From CAWBRY01 sp963791295 (GTDB taxonomy: Bacteria; Bacteroidota; Bacteroidia; Chitinophagales; Chitinophagaceae): a stretch of DNA of 64,000 nucleotides. The stretch's first letter is position 1, and each line of letters opens with the position of its first letter. Positions 20,953 through 30,890 of this stretch are shown here, one piece after another. Under the pieces are notes generated by a model. The model worked only from the letters and a program-made list of their open reading frames with translations. It did no database searches and was not told the DNA's origin. The DNA lies in the NCBI GenBank assembly GCA_963791295.1, contig CAWBRY010000001.1, positions 1,550,001 to 1,614,000 of the forward strand. The letters run 5' to 3'. A program made the position numbers and the translations under genes.

Positions 20953-23900
20953 ATGAACCTGAATTCAGTTGAGGTATTGCTCGTAGAAGATAATGTCACC
21001 GATGCAGAGTTGACCATCCGTGAATTAAAGAAACACAATATGGCCAATAACCTGGTGCATGTAAAAAATGGAAAAGAAGCGCTGGATTTTGTCTTTGCTA
21101 CGGGTAAATATGAGGGCGCAAGGGATATCGAACATCCGCCGAGGCTGATCCTGCTCGACATACAGATGCCGAAGGTAAACGGCATCGAAGTACTGCAAAA
21201 GATAAAAGAAGATCCCAGGACGAAGACAGTTCCTGTAGTTGTGCTCACCTCGTCGAAAGAAAACCCCGATATCCAGAAATGCTATGATCTTGGTGCAAAT
21301 AGCTATATCGTGAAACCAGTAAATTTTGAAGGTTTCGCAATCGCCATACAAAACCTGGGTTTTTACTGGCTCTTACTTAACCAACGACAACCATACACCA
21401 ACATGGCAACCCCTTTAAAAATATTACTACTGGAAGACAATCCCACCGATGCGGAGATAATACAGCGGGTATTGTTAAAGGAAGAAATGCAATTTGAGTT
21501 CAGGCTCGCAAAGAATAAAAAGCTTTTTTTGCAGGCGCTGGAAGATTTTTTTCCGGAGATCATACTCTCAGATAATTCATTACCGCAGTTCAATGCTGCC
21601 GAAGCGTTAAAAATAACGAAGAGATTATTTCCGCATATTCCTTTTATTCTAGTAACCGGAACGGTATCTGAGGAATATGCTGCGAATATTATTAAAGACG
21701 GCGCCGATGACTATATATTAAAGGACCGGCTGACCAGGCTGCCCGCTGCCATTGAAGCTGCCCTGAAGCAACGCAGGGTGGAAAAAGAAATTAGTGATTA
21801 CCGGTATGCATTGGATCAGTCCGCTGATGTAACGATCACCGATCAGAAAGGAATAATAGTCTACGCCAATGAAAATTTCTGCAGGATATCTCAATACACG
21901 GCAGAAGAACTGATCGGCCAGGACCATCGCATTACCAATTCCCGCTACCATTCTGCGTCGTTTATAAAGAACCTCTGGGTCACGATAGCCAATGGAAAAA
22001 TCTGGCACGGTGAATTCCGGAACAAGGCAAAGGATGGTAGATTCTATTGGGAAGATACGACCGTGGTTCCATTCCTTGACAGTCGCGGAAAACCTTACCA
22101 GTATTTGGCTATACGGAAGGATATCACCGAGCGGAAAAAAATAGAGGAACAGTTAAGTGAACGGGAGAAACAGCTTGAACTATTTATTGAACGCAGTCCC
22201 GCCTCCCTGGCAATGTTTGATAACAAAATGAGATATATCGCTGTTAGCCGCAGGTGGATAACCGATTACAATCTCGAAAAGCAAGAGTTGATCGGGAAAA
22301 CACACTACGAGATATTTCCGGATGTACCAACGCGGTGGAAGGAAATTCACAGCCGTTGTCTCAGGGGCGCCATTGAAAAAAACGAAGAGGACGCATTTAC
22401 CCGTGCTGACGGCAGCACAAGCTGGTTACGATGGGAAATACATCCATGGGCTAGAGCATCCGGGGAAATTGGGGGCATTATCATTTTCACAGAGGATATT
22501 ACCAATCGGAAAAACGCAATTGAAGAACTATTGCAAAGCCAGATGAGACTAAAACAGGCCCAGGCCACCGCACACCTCGGAAACTGGGAAATTAATTTTG
22601 AAACCAATACTTCCAAATGGTCGGACGAAGCCTACAGCATCTATGGATTAGAGCCTGGAGATCACAATTTATCGGTTGAAGAATGGATGTCTTTTATTCA
22701 CCCAGATGATGTGGATCACATAAAACAGTTGGTTGACCACTCCTATTCAACGCTAAAGGACCTCTCTTTTCATCATCGGATCGTTCGTAAAGACGGGACA
22801 ATAAGACATGTCAATTCAGAATATAAATTTGAATTTGGTTCCGGTGGCAAACCCATAGGTCTATACGGGATATCCCATGATGTCACGGAAAGCAAGGAAG
22901 CGGAAGAAGAACTTAGGCAAAGTGAAATGACACTAAAAGAGGCCCAGGCGATAACGCATATTAGTAACTGGGAAATTGACTTTGAGCAAAATACTCATAC
23001 CTGGTCCGACGAATTCTACAGGATATATGGAACAACACGAGAAGAGGTAAATCCCTCGGCAGAACTTTTTTTGTCTTTTATGCATCCCGATGATGCAGAC
23101 TTTGCGCAAAAAAAAGTCGCGGAAGCTTTTCAGACTGCTTTAAATTCTTCTTTTAGTTTCCGGTTTATCCGTAAGGATGGTGCAATAAGACATGGTTATA
23201 CGGAATGGCGCTTTGAATCTAACAAAAAAGGAGTTCCTGTGCGACTTTTTGGGATCCTCAGGATATAACAGAACGTAAAGAAGCAGAAGCAGAATTGCAT
23301 AGGCTGGAGCAGGAAAGGCTTGAAACCAAAATAGAAGAACAGAAAAAGATAACCCGCGCTATGCTCAATGCACAGGAAAAGGAAAGAAATGCTATTGGCA
23401 TAGAATTGCATGATAACGTAAATCAGATTTTAGTGGCAACAAACATGGCACTTTCAATGACTAAGTCAAATCCTCAAAAAATCCAGGAACTAATAACTTC
23501 TTCCATGGAGCATATTCCAGGAGGCAATACAGGAAAACAGGAAAATTGCCCATGTGTTTGTGGCGCCTGATCTTAAAACAGAAAGTTTAGTGACCCAGTT
23601 AAGAAAACTTACATTCAATATGCTCAAAGCGGCCAATATAGAAGTCTGTTTAGATACCGGGCAGTTCAAAGAAGCGTTATTGGATACAGACAGAAAATTT
23701 AATATTTACAGGATAGCGCAGGAACAATGTACAAATATTGTCAAATATTCAAAAGCAACCAAAGCGGATTTTGTGCTGGTTACCACAGCCAAATCTTTCT
23801 TCATGTCAGTATCGGACGACGGCATTGGAATGGATACAACCAAAAAAGTTACAGGTATCGGTATTCGCAATATTAAAGACCGGTTAGGCCTGTTTAATGG

Positions 23901-23964
23901 TATCGCAAATATTATCTCCTCACCTGGAAATGGATTTACCCTGGAAATTACAATACCACTGTGA
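20953..23964 (+). CDS. double receiver - multi-PAS - DegS/NarX-type histidine kinase (frameshifted)
   Basis: The first 771 codons are open. Receiver 1 (about 1-145) has the acidic pair VEDN, the phospho-Asp in LILLDIQMP, Thr in VVLTSS and Lys in YIVKP; it looks like a stand-alone Rcp1-type regulator ending FYWLLLN. Receiver 2 starts at MATPLKILLLEDN (ATG 21403), with Asp in IILSDNSLP, Thr in LVTGT and Lys in YILKD. Four PAS domains follow, the first a close relative of the PAS repeats in the upstream kinase. After a frame change near 23255 comes a coiled coil and a HisKA_3 dimerisation domain with His in NAIGIELHDNVNQIL. A second change near 23530 leads to the ATPase domain (SDDGIGMD, GIGIRNIKDR, STOP at 23964). 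The in-frame join of the two receivers may be real or an indel artefact that fused two genes (about 20953-21400 and 21403-23964). Confidence 0.8.
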
Positions 23965-24095
23965 TGGTTTCCTTGGAAGGAATTAGGTAAAACACTTATT
24001 CTGTAAGAAACGCATGAACTTTGCGATATGGATGAAAACTATTTTAGGGATTGTTTTCAACTCTCTGATATAAGGCATAAGATGTAATAACTAGT

Positions 24096-24119
24096 ATTTG
24101 ATCTGACAGTTGAGGATTT
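24096..24119. repeat. left terminal inverted repeat of the IS
   Basis: The outer 17 bases are identical to the complement of the right end (25259-25275). A partial second copy of the motif (TGATCTGACA) lies just inside the right end at 25205-25214. Confidence 0.8.
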
Positions 24120-24156
24120 TTTCTTTTAATTTTCAAAAGGGATCGGATTAAAATAA

Positions 24157-25205
24157 TTAGGCTGCTGGCATTAACTCATCGAGCAGCTTTTGTTTTGCTA
24201 AGGTAAGAGATTCATTAAAAGTCTGCATTGGAGTTTTGCCAAAACAGTATCTTCCACTGTGCGGGCGTTCATTATTGTAGTAGTTGATCCATTCATCGAG
24301 ATCTAGTTGAAGCTGTTCCAGGTTTCATAAAGCTTTTTACGAAAGGTGACAGCATAGAACTCATCTTGCATAGTACGATGTAGCCTTTCACAGATCCCAT
24401 TGGTTTGCGGATGACGGACCTGGGTTTTACTATGCTCAATGCCTTCGATCTGCAGATACATTTCATATTCATGATTTTCTGGTTTTCCCTTAAACTCCGT
24501 TCCCCGATCGGTCAGTATTCGTAGCAATGGTATTTGTTGTTCATCAAAGAAGGGTAACACCCGGTCATTGAGGATATCAGCAGAAGTGATAGCATGCTTG
24601 CTGTCATAGAGTTTGGCAAAAGCTACACGGCTATAGGTGTCAATAAAGGTTTGTTGGTAAATACGGCCTACACCTTTGATAGTGCCAACATAATAAGTGT
24701 CCTGAGATCCCAGATAGCCTGGATGTTCGGTTTCGATTTCTCCATGAGCTTCCCGCTTTTCTTTTTTACGTTCCAGGGCCATCATCTGGGCTTCGGTAAG
24801 GATCAGGCCTTCCTGAGCAACCCGTGCTTCCAAGGCTTTTAAACGCTTTTAAAAGATTTCCAGATCATGGCGTTGCCATACACACCGAACGCCAGCTGCA
24901 GAAATAAAAATCCCTTGTTTGCGCAGTTCATTACAGGCTCTGGATTGACCATAGGCCGGATAATCAAAAGCCATCTTCACAACAGCTTCTTCTACTTCAG
25001 GGGATACCCGATTTTTGAGAATAGGTTTGCGCCGGCTGATTTCAACCAGGGCTGCTTCACCACCCGTATCATAAAGTTCTTTGATCCGGTAAAAACTGTC
25101 ACGGCTGGTGCCCATCAGTTTACAGGCCTTGGTGACGTTGTTTAGATGTTCGGCTAGTTTGAGTAAGCCTAACCGGGATTTGATTAACTTAGTTTCCGAA
25201 TTCAT
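24157..25205 (-). pseudogene. IS481-family transposase, interrupted
   Basis: A DDE transposase of about 349 codons. The N-terminal part has a helix-turn-helix (LGLLKLAEHLNNVTKACKLM, GTSRDSFYRIKELY). The rve integrase core shows the first Asp in QTFIDTYSRVAFA, the second in RILTDRGTEFKG and the Glu in TNGICERLHRTMQDEF. The end reads DEWINYYNNERPHSGRYCFG and then LLDELMPAA. Two defects are visible: an in-frame TAA at 24849-24851 in a TTTTAAAA stretch, and one missing base near 24318 (KLYET then LEQLQLDLDEW). Without repair the enzyme would be inactive. Such IS copies are common in Bacteroidota genomes. Confidence 0.85.
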
Positions 25206-25251
25206 GATCTGACATTTTTGGGGTTAATTAATAAGTTGTCGTTACTTAAAG

Positions 25252-25275
25252 TTAATCCCAACTGTCAGATCAAAT
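25252..25275. repeat. right terminal inverted repeat of the IS
   Basis: Complementary to the left end over 17 bases. The transposase start is 47 nt inside this end. Confidence 0.8.
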
Positions 25276-25283
25276 CTTAACTT

Positions 25284-25715
25284 CTACACATAAGAACCAC
25301 CATCGAGCGGAAAGTAGCCAGAAAGAATGCTCAACTTGTCCGTTGAAATTTGAATGAATATTTTACCTGAGGCAAAGTCATTGTCATAAACTATTTTATG
25401 GGTGAACTGTCCTGCAGAAATGACTAAGCCTACTTCGGCTTCTACAGAAGGATCTTCAGATATTATATATTGTCCACTATTAACAAGGCTGTTATTTGTA
25501 TATTTCTTGTATGATGAATTTGAAAACTTCAAAATGTTTCCGTTTCCGGGCGAGTAATCTATGGTTGGAGTCATTCCGTTCTGAGCCTGTCTCAACTCCC
25601 AGGTGCCAACAACCGAAGTAGAATCGGCAAAATCGTTTGTAATGTCATCTTTATTGCAACCTCCAAAGGAAAATAGTAAAAAACCAAGGAAAATTGCTGC
25701 TTTCAAACGTTTCAT
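25284..25715 (-). CDS. lipoprotein with lipocalin-like fold
   Basis: A 143-aa exported lipoprotein. The signal peptide MKRLKAAIFLGFLLFSFGGC ends in a lipobox with Cys at 20. The mature part begins TSVVGTWELRQAQNG, the first strand of lipocalin-like (DUF4923/DUF5004-type) Bacteroidota lipoproteins, followed by strands with SSYKKYTNN and SGQYIISEDPS and a closing LSILSGYFPLDGGSYV. The stop lies 8 nt from the IS end, so the last residues of the original protein may have been replaced when the IS landed. Function unknown; it probably sits at the outer membrane or periplasm. Confidence 0.65.
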   Translation of the reverse strand: MKRLKAAIFLGFLLFSFGGCNKDDITNDFADSTSVVGTWELRQAQNGMTPTIDYSPGNGNILKFSNSSYKKYTNNSLVNSGQYIISEDPSVEAEVGLVISAGQFTHKIVYDNDFASGKIFIQISTDKLSILSGYFPLDGGSYV

Positions 25716-25771
25716 AATTTGGCTTTTGATTCTGCATCTGGAAATCTAAAATCGTTGCATGATAAATTGAA

Positions 25772-26908
25772 TTACATTTTCAAAAATTCAACTCTTCTGT
25801 TTTGAGCCTTGCCTGCAGGAGTATCATTCTTAGTAGCTGGCATAGACTCTCCCTTTCCGTCAGTTTCCATTCTTGAAGCGGTGATCTGAAATTCATTGAT
25901 CAAAGCATTCTTTACAGATTCAGCTCTTTTTTTAGAAAGCTCCATGTTTTTTGAGTCATCCCCATCACTATCGGTATGGCCAACGATCTTTATTTTAACG
26001 GCTTCATTTTCTTTAAGGACAGCAGCAACTTCTTTTAAAATTCCGTAAGAGTCTGGTTTTATTTTATCTGAATTAACATCAAAATGAATCCCGCTGGTTA
26101 CAAACTTCCCTTCAGTCAATAATTTATTCCTCGTGTCCGGCGCACCTATAGCTAGCCTTAAATTACTCAGCAAATAATAGTCTTCTTTGTTATAGGGGCC
26201 ATAAAATGCAAAAGTTATGGCGTTGTATTTAGTGGTGGCCTCTAATGCACGGGGACTATCCCATATTTTTTCTCCATTTAAATAAACACGAAGCCGCTGA
26301 TTCTGGCGCCAGAAAGAAATATGTGCGAACTTATTTTTAACGACATCCCATACTTTATAGTTAATAGCATTGTCAATCGCCGGAAGACCCATTTTACCGG
26401 TAACTAATTTAGATACTCCGTCCGTAGTAGGGTTGGCGGCCATAAACTCCAGGTGAACAGCATGCTCTGGCTTTATCGAGACGAGATAGTTATATTCAAC
26501 AAAATCCTCGGGCTTTTTCAAGCTGGCAATGTTTACGGAAAATGGGCTGAAATAATTTGCATTGTTAACTCCAAGATCAAATTCAAAGGTAAAATTCTCA
26601 GGGAGGCTGGTGATAAACTCAGGGTGAAAAACACCTTTCAATCCAATCTTGAGCCATCTACCTTCTATGTTATCTACAGTAACTACTTCTGCACTTGAAT
26701 TGGTGTTCCATTTTACGGGGAAGTCTCCGAGATTGACAGACGCAAAATCGTCGTAAGCTATTATCTTGTCTCCCTGCACAAAATCATATTTGGATGTATA
26801 AGACAATTGAGTTCCTGCCTTGGACCCAGCGACCGTATCATTTTGCGCGAACACCTCATTATTTGTAATGGTAAAAGGGATGAGGAGAATCAAATATGTT
26901 TTTTTCAT
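25772..26908 (-). CDS. OmpA family protein
   Basis: A 378-aa envelope protein. The signal peptide is about MKKTYLILLIPFTITNNEVFAQ. Residues about 40-240 form a jelly-roll-like region (NFTFEFDLGVNN, HISFWRQNQRLRVYLNGEKIW) resembling LamG/concanavalin folds. The C-terminal OmpA domain (about 265-378) contains FDVNSDKIKPDSYGIL, VKIKIVGHTDSDGDD, LSKKRAESVKNAL and NRRVEFLKM, with the Asp and Arg that bind peptidoglycan (TDSDG, the Arg in LSKKRAES). It probably tethers the outer membrane to the cell wall. The lipoprotein gene follows 56 nt later on the same strand, suggesting a shared transcript. Confidence 0.9.
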   Translation of the reverse strand: MKKTYLILLIPFTITNNEVFAQNDTVAGSKAGTQLSYTSKYDFVQGDKIIAYDDFASVNLGDFPVKWNTNSSAEVVTVDNIEGRWLKIGLKGVFHPEFITSLPENFTFEFDLGVNNANYFSPFSVNIASLKKPEDFVEYNYLVSIKPEHAVHLEFMAANPTTDGVSKLVTGKMGLPAIDNAINYKVWDVVKNKFAHISFWRQNQRLRVYLNGEKIWDSPRALEATTKYNAITFAFYGPYNKEDYYLLSNLRLAIGAPDTRNKLLTEGKFVTSGIHFDVNSDKIKPDSYGILKEVAAVLKENEAVKIKIVGHTDSDGDDSKNMELSKKRAESVKNALINEFQITASRMETDGKGESMPATKNDTPAGKAQNRRVEFLKM

Positions 26909-27016
26909 GTTGTAGTTTTAATTATATAAAGGTACACCGGTTTCTTACTATTAAGTTCGTGAAATTCTCAAAATGTATTGGCACGATTACTGTAAATTGT
27001 TTCAAAACTAAATAGT

Positions 27017-27415
27017 ATGAAAGGGATAAAAATTTGGGCCAATTTTAGTGTAAAAGACGCAAAGCGAACTAATCAATTCTATACGCAATTGGGATTTACG
27101 CCTAATAAGGTAAGCAGCGATCCTAAGCTAGCTAGCTTTCTTTTTGGCGACGACGATTTTGTGATCCATTTTTTTGAAGAGGGTTCACAAATAGATGAAT
27201 ATTTATCTGCTGGGAAAAAAAATACCAGTGAAATTATTTTCACACTTTCATCTAACACAGAGGTGGAAGTGAAGGAATGGGCAGACAAGGTAAAAGTTGC
27301 AGGAGGTACCATTTTTCACGAAGTGGGCAGAGACGAAACCAATCACTATGGTTTTGCGTTTGCTGATCCCGATGGTCATAAATTCAACGTGCTATTGATA
27401 GAGGAGGGAATGTGA
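27017..27415 (+). CDS. VOC family protein (glyoxalase/bleomycin-resistance fold)
   Basis: A 132-aa protein with the two beta-alpha-beta-beta-beta modules of the vicinal oxygen chelate fold. It starts IKIWANFSVKDAKRTNQFYTQLGF and ends with the module FHEVGRDETNHYGFAFADPDGH, followed by KFNVLLIEE. The DPDGH string is a family hallmark; the His/Glu metal ligands are only partly recognisable, so activity is uncertain. Relatives include 'glyoxalase-like' extradiol and resistance proteins. It converges with the ABC permease gene, 22 nt apart. Confidence 0.8.
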   Translation: MKGIKIWANFSVKDAKRTNQFYTQLGFTPNKVSSDPKLASFLFGDDDFVIHFFEEGSQIDEYLSAGKKNTSEIIFTLSSNTEVEVKEWADKVKVAGGTIFHEVGRDETNHYGFAFADPDGHKFNVLLIEEGM

Positions 27416-27437
27416 CCATTCCGTTCTAACATTATTC

Positions 27438-29904
27438 TCACTCTGTTCGCAATGACTTCACCGGATTTGCTATCGCCGCTTTTATTGCCTGGAAGCTGAT
27501 TGTTGCCAGCGCAATTATTATGGCAGCGAGTCCGCCTGCAGCAAATAACCACCAACTGATGTTGATTCGATAAGCATAATCTTGCAACCATTGGTGCATA
27601 AAATACCATGCAATTGGAGTAGCAATCAACAAAAGCAATTGCAATAAGCAGAATAAATTCTTTGGAAAACAGGTAAACAATATTTGCTGCTGTTGCTCCG
27701 AGTACTTTCCGAATGCCCACTTCTTTTATTCGCTGCGCTGCCATGAAGGAGGCGAGACCATACAACCCAAGACAACTAAGAAATATAGCGATCGCTGCAA
27801 AAATTTTATACAACTGTGCTAACTGAGTTTCCTGCTTGTAAAAACTTTCAATTTTATCATCAAGAAACTTGTATTCATAAACATAGTCGGGAAATGTTTG
27901 CTCCCATATTTTTTTAACGGATTGCATTGTAGAAGAAATGTTTGTCGTTGCAAGTTTTATTGCGGCCTGGCGGTACATGGTGATGTTTGTAGTAATAAGC
28001 AATGGTGCCAGATCATTGCGGAAAGACCTGTCATTAAAATCTTTCAATACACCAACAACAGGACATTTTATTTGATCATCCAGCATGCTTATTTCTTTGT
28101 TCAATATATCTTCCGGTTTTTTAAACCCTAAACTTTTTACAAGCGATTCATTCACTAAAAATTCTCTTGTCATGATCGGAGGGTTGCAAATTTCTTCCGG
28201 CCACCAGTTGTAATTTATAAGCCGGCACATACTCTTGTCGGCGAATTTGGTAATAGCCTGAAAATCTGCTTCTTTTATTGCATGGTCAAATTTGAATGTG
28301 GTCCACATATCATTATCATCTTCAACCGGCGTGTTGGAACTAAAGCTTACAGCCTGCACGCCGTTTACTGACAATAACTGTTGTCTTTAAATAGTCCGTC
28401 AGCTTGCTGCCGGTATTGTCGGGCCGGAAAGGAACATTTACAATGGCATCTTTATCGAAGCCTAGCGGTTGATTCATAAAATAATTCATTTGCTGTACAA
28501 TGATGAGTGTTCCGATGATGAGTGCCTGTGCAATGACGAATTGAAACACTACCAACCCTCTTCTCAATGAAATTCCTTTTCCAGTATTTGCTGTGAGTTT
28601 ACTCTTTAAGGCATTGACAGGATTGAAACGTGATAAAACAATGGAAGGATAAAAGCCCGCCAGTGCCGTTACAACAATTGTTACAGTTAAAAGAAATAAA
28701 ATAATTGCAGGATTGTTTAGTATGTTGAAAGAAAGCGAAAGTTCTAAAAGTTGATTTACATAAGGCAATGCAAGGCCTGTAATAACGGCCGCAAGCATTA
28801 CAGCAACTGTAACTATCAGAAATGTTTCAATGATGAATTGGATTTTCAATTGAGATTTATTACTCCCCAAAACTTTTCTTACGCCAACTTCCTTTGCGCG
28901 GTTAACAGCTTGTGCAGTGGAGAGGTTGATAAAGTTTACGCAGGCAATCAACAAAATGAATGCTGCAATCAGCCACAATACATTGAGCAGTTCATGGCTG
29001 ATTGTTTTGTTGCTGTAATTGCCTGTCTGCGTATCGTAATGCACCGCACTTAATGGTTGTATAATATAACTATCCTTATTGTCGGCAGGTGTTACCTTTT
29101 GTGAGTATGCTCTTAATTGTTGATTAAAATTGTCAGCAGAGACATTCGGCGGCAACAAAATATAGCAACCAAAATCAGGTCCTGTTCGATTCCCAATCGG
29201 GATTTTGCAATCCATATATCTTATCTCCGGTAAAATCTGTTCCGAAAGCAACCACCAATTTTAGCTGAAAGTCTGTATTTGCCGGTATGGTTGCGAGAAT
29301 GCCTGAAACTTTCAGCACTATTGCCGGGACTTGAAACAATCCGGCGCCTATGCGATATGACCCTGTTAGTTTAATGGTTTTCCCTATCGCGTTTTCCAGT
29401 CGCCGAAATATGTTTCTGCAATCTCTTTTGTAAGCAATACATTGTTCGGATCTTTTAATGATGCATACGAACCTGCGAGCAGCGGGAAATTAAATATTTT
29501 AAAGAATGATGGCTCTGTATAAAATACACCGCTCTGGCTCTTTAAAATTCTTTACAGGAGTTCCGTTAGCATCCAAGTACCTGTAACTGATCATTGTGGC
29601 TTGCATAAATCGGAGCTACTTGTTCTAGTTGGGGAAAAGCCGTTTTCAATCCTGCAGGCATTGGAAAAGGAACGCTTTTCCCATAAGAAATAGTTCCTGC
29701 ATCTGCATGATGATATTCGGTTAACACACGATAGATGCGATCTTTCTTTGGGTGAAAATTATCGAAGCTTGTTTGAAATTGTATAATAATAAAGATCATC
29801 ATACAAACGGCAATACCAACAGCCATTCCGGCGATGTTGATAATAGTGTAATTCCTGTTACGGGTTAAACTTCTGAATGCCGTTTTGAAATAGTTTTTAA
29901 GCAT
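27438..29904 (-). pseudogene. ABC transporter permease, FtsX/MacB type (several frame changes)
   Basis: A permease of about 820 codons. The N terminus MLKNYFKTAFRSLTRNRNYTII with the first membrane span (INIAGMAVGIAVCMMIFIIIQ) is the signature of Bacteroidota FtsX-like permeases. A MacB-type periplasmic domain follows. Two FtsX modules are visible: FINLSTAQAVNRAKEVGVRKVLGSNKSQL at about 28880, and SFMAAQRIKEVGIRKVLGATAANIVYLFS at about 27700. The end is AIANPVKSLRTE at 27438. Frames change near 29560, 29400, 29250, 28370 and 27620. The substrate may be a lipid, peptide or drug; no ATPase subunit gene is adjacent. Confidence 0.85.
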
Positions 29905-30113
29905 ACTTATCTATTTTAGAAAATTGGATACACTTACGCCTTGCAGTTTCTAAGAACATGCCATTTTCTCAAAGTATTGATAATCATTGGTATAAGGCGA
30001 TAATAAAATACGAAATGTTCTGATCTGATACAGTTATTGTCCGCAAATGGCCAAAAGGTAGCACAAGCTATTCTAATGATTTTAAAATCAGCAACTAATA
30101 AATTTAGCTTATA

Positions 30114-30134
30114 TATACTAAAAATATTAGTATA
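30114..30134. promoter_or_regulatory. palindromic candidate operator before imuA
   Basis: Two perfect 8-bp arms, TATACTAA and TTAGTATA, are separated by AAATA; the centre is 31 nt before the imuA start. A -7-like element TACATTTA (30142-30149) lies just downstream, so a bound protein would cover the promoter. In other phyla imuA-imuB-dnaE2 cassettes are SOS-controlled by LexA; whether this palindrome is a LexA-type site in this organism is inference. The opposite gene (permease) starts 210 nt away. Confidence 0.5.
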
Positions 30135-30154
30135 ATTGTTGTACATTTAATCAG

Positions 30155-30889
30155 ATGGCATTAAATAAAGTAGATACTATTTCTCAGTTACAAAAGGAGA
30201 TTCTCTTATTGCAGGGATTTAAAAGTTTTTCTTCAAATAATGCCGCGCAAATCAAATTGGGCCTCATTGATAATAACCTTCCTAATGGGTGTTTACCTTT
30301 GGCAGCCGTTCATGAATTCATAAGTGACGGATCAGAATCTATTGCTGCCACCAATGGTTTTATTTGTTGTTTGTTATCCTCATTAGTGAAGAATAATGGT
30401 GCATGCGTATGGATAAATTCATTGCAGACAGTTTTTCCTCCGGCATTCCTGGCTTTTGATATAGACCCCGACCGATTCATTTTCATAAATGTTCAGAAGG
30501 AAAAAGAAATCCTATGGACTATTGAAGAGGCATTGAAATGTGGTGGACTTGCCGCAGTTGTTGGCGAGACGCCGGAAATAAGTTTTACAGCATCCAGAAG
30601 ATTTCAACTAGCCGTGGAAGAAAGTTTGGTTACCGGATTTATTATTCGTAATCATCCACGCAACGCCAATATTAATGCCTGTGTTTCACGATGGAAGATA
30701 TCTCCTTTAGAGAGTGATCCAAAACTTAACCTGCCTGGTATTGGCTTTCCCCGATGGAATATAGACCTACTGAAAATCCGGAACGGAAAACCTGGAACAT
30801 GGCAAATGGAGTGGGCGTTAGGCAAACTCCATCCAATATCACCACTTGTTGCAGCAGAATCTGGAGAAGAAAGAAGAAAAGCAGGATGA
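30155..30889 (+). CDS. imuA: ImuA-like mutasome accessory protein
   Basis: A 244-aa protein of the ImuA group, a RecA/SulA-like fold that partners ImuB and DnaE2 in damage-induced translesion synthesis. Visible family strings are NGCLPLAAVHEFIS near the N terminus, ACVWINSLQTVFPPAFLAFDIDPDRFIFINVQKEKEILWTIEEALKCGGLAAVVGE in the centre (read here in overlapping short motifs) and a final PGTWQMEW segment. No complete Walker A is present, as expected for ImuA. The gene opens the operon; its stop lies one base before the ATG of imuB. Frames are intact across the whole operon. Confidence 0.85.
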   Translation: MALNKVDTISQLQKEILLLQGFKSFSSNNAAQIKLGLIDNNLPNGCLPLAAVHEFISDGSESIAATNGFICCLLSSLVKNNGACVWINSLQTVFPPAFLAFDIDPDRFIFINVQKEKEILWTIEEALKCGGLAAVVGETPEISFTASRRFQLAVEESLVTGFIIRNHPRNANINACVSRWKISPLESDPKLNLPGIGFPRWNIDLLKIRNGKPGTWQMEWALGKLHPISPLVAAESGEERRKAG

Positions 30890-30890
30890 T

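Larger units (their letters stand above)
24096..25275 (-). mobile_element. IS481-like insertion sequence
   Basis: About 1,180 bp bounded by inverted repeats: ATTTGATCTGACAGTTG at the left end and its exact complement at the right end (17 of 17), with a further GGATT shared after one extra base. One transposase gene fills the element. I find no convincing target-site duplication next to the ends. It sits between a histidine kinase and a lipoprotein gene; the lipoprotein stop is only 8 nt from the right end. Confidence 0.85.

Noticed and set aside
24060..25290. Target-site duplication of the IS.
   Set aside because: The bases next to the two ends (ctagt on the left, cttaa on the right) do not match well enough.
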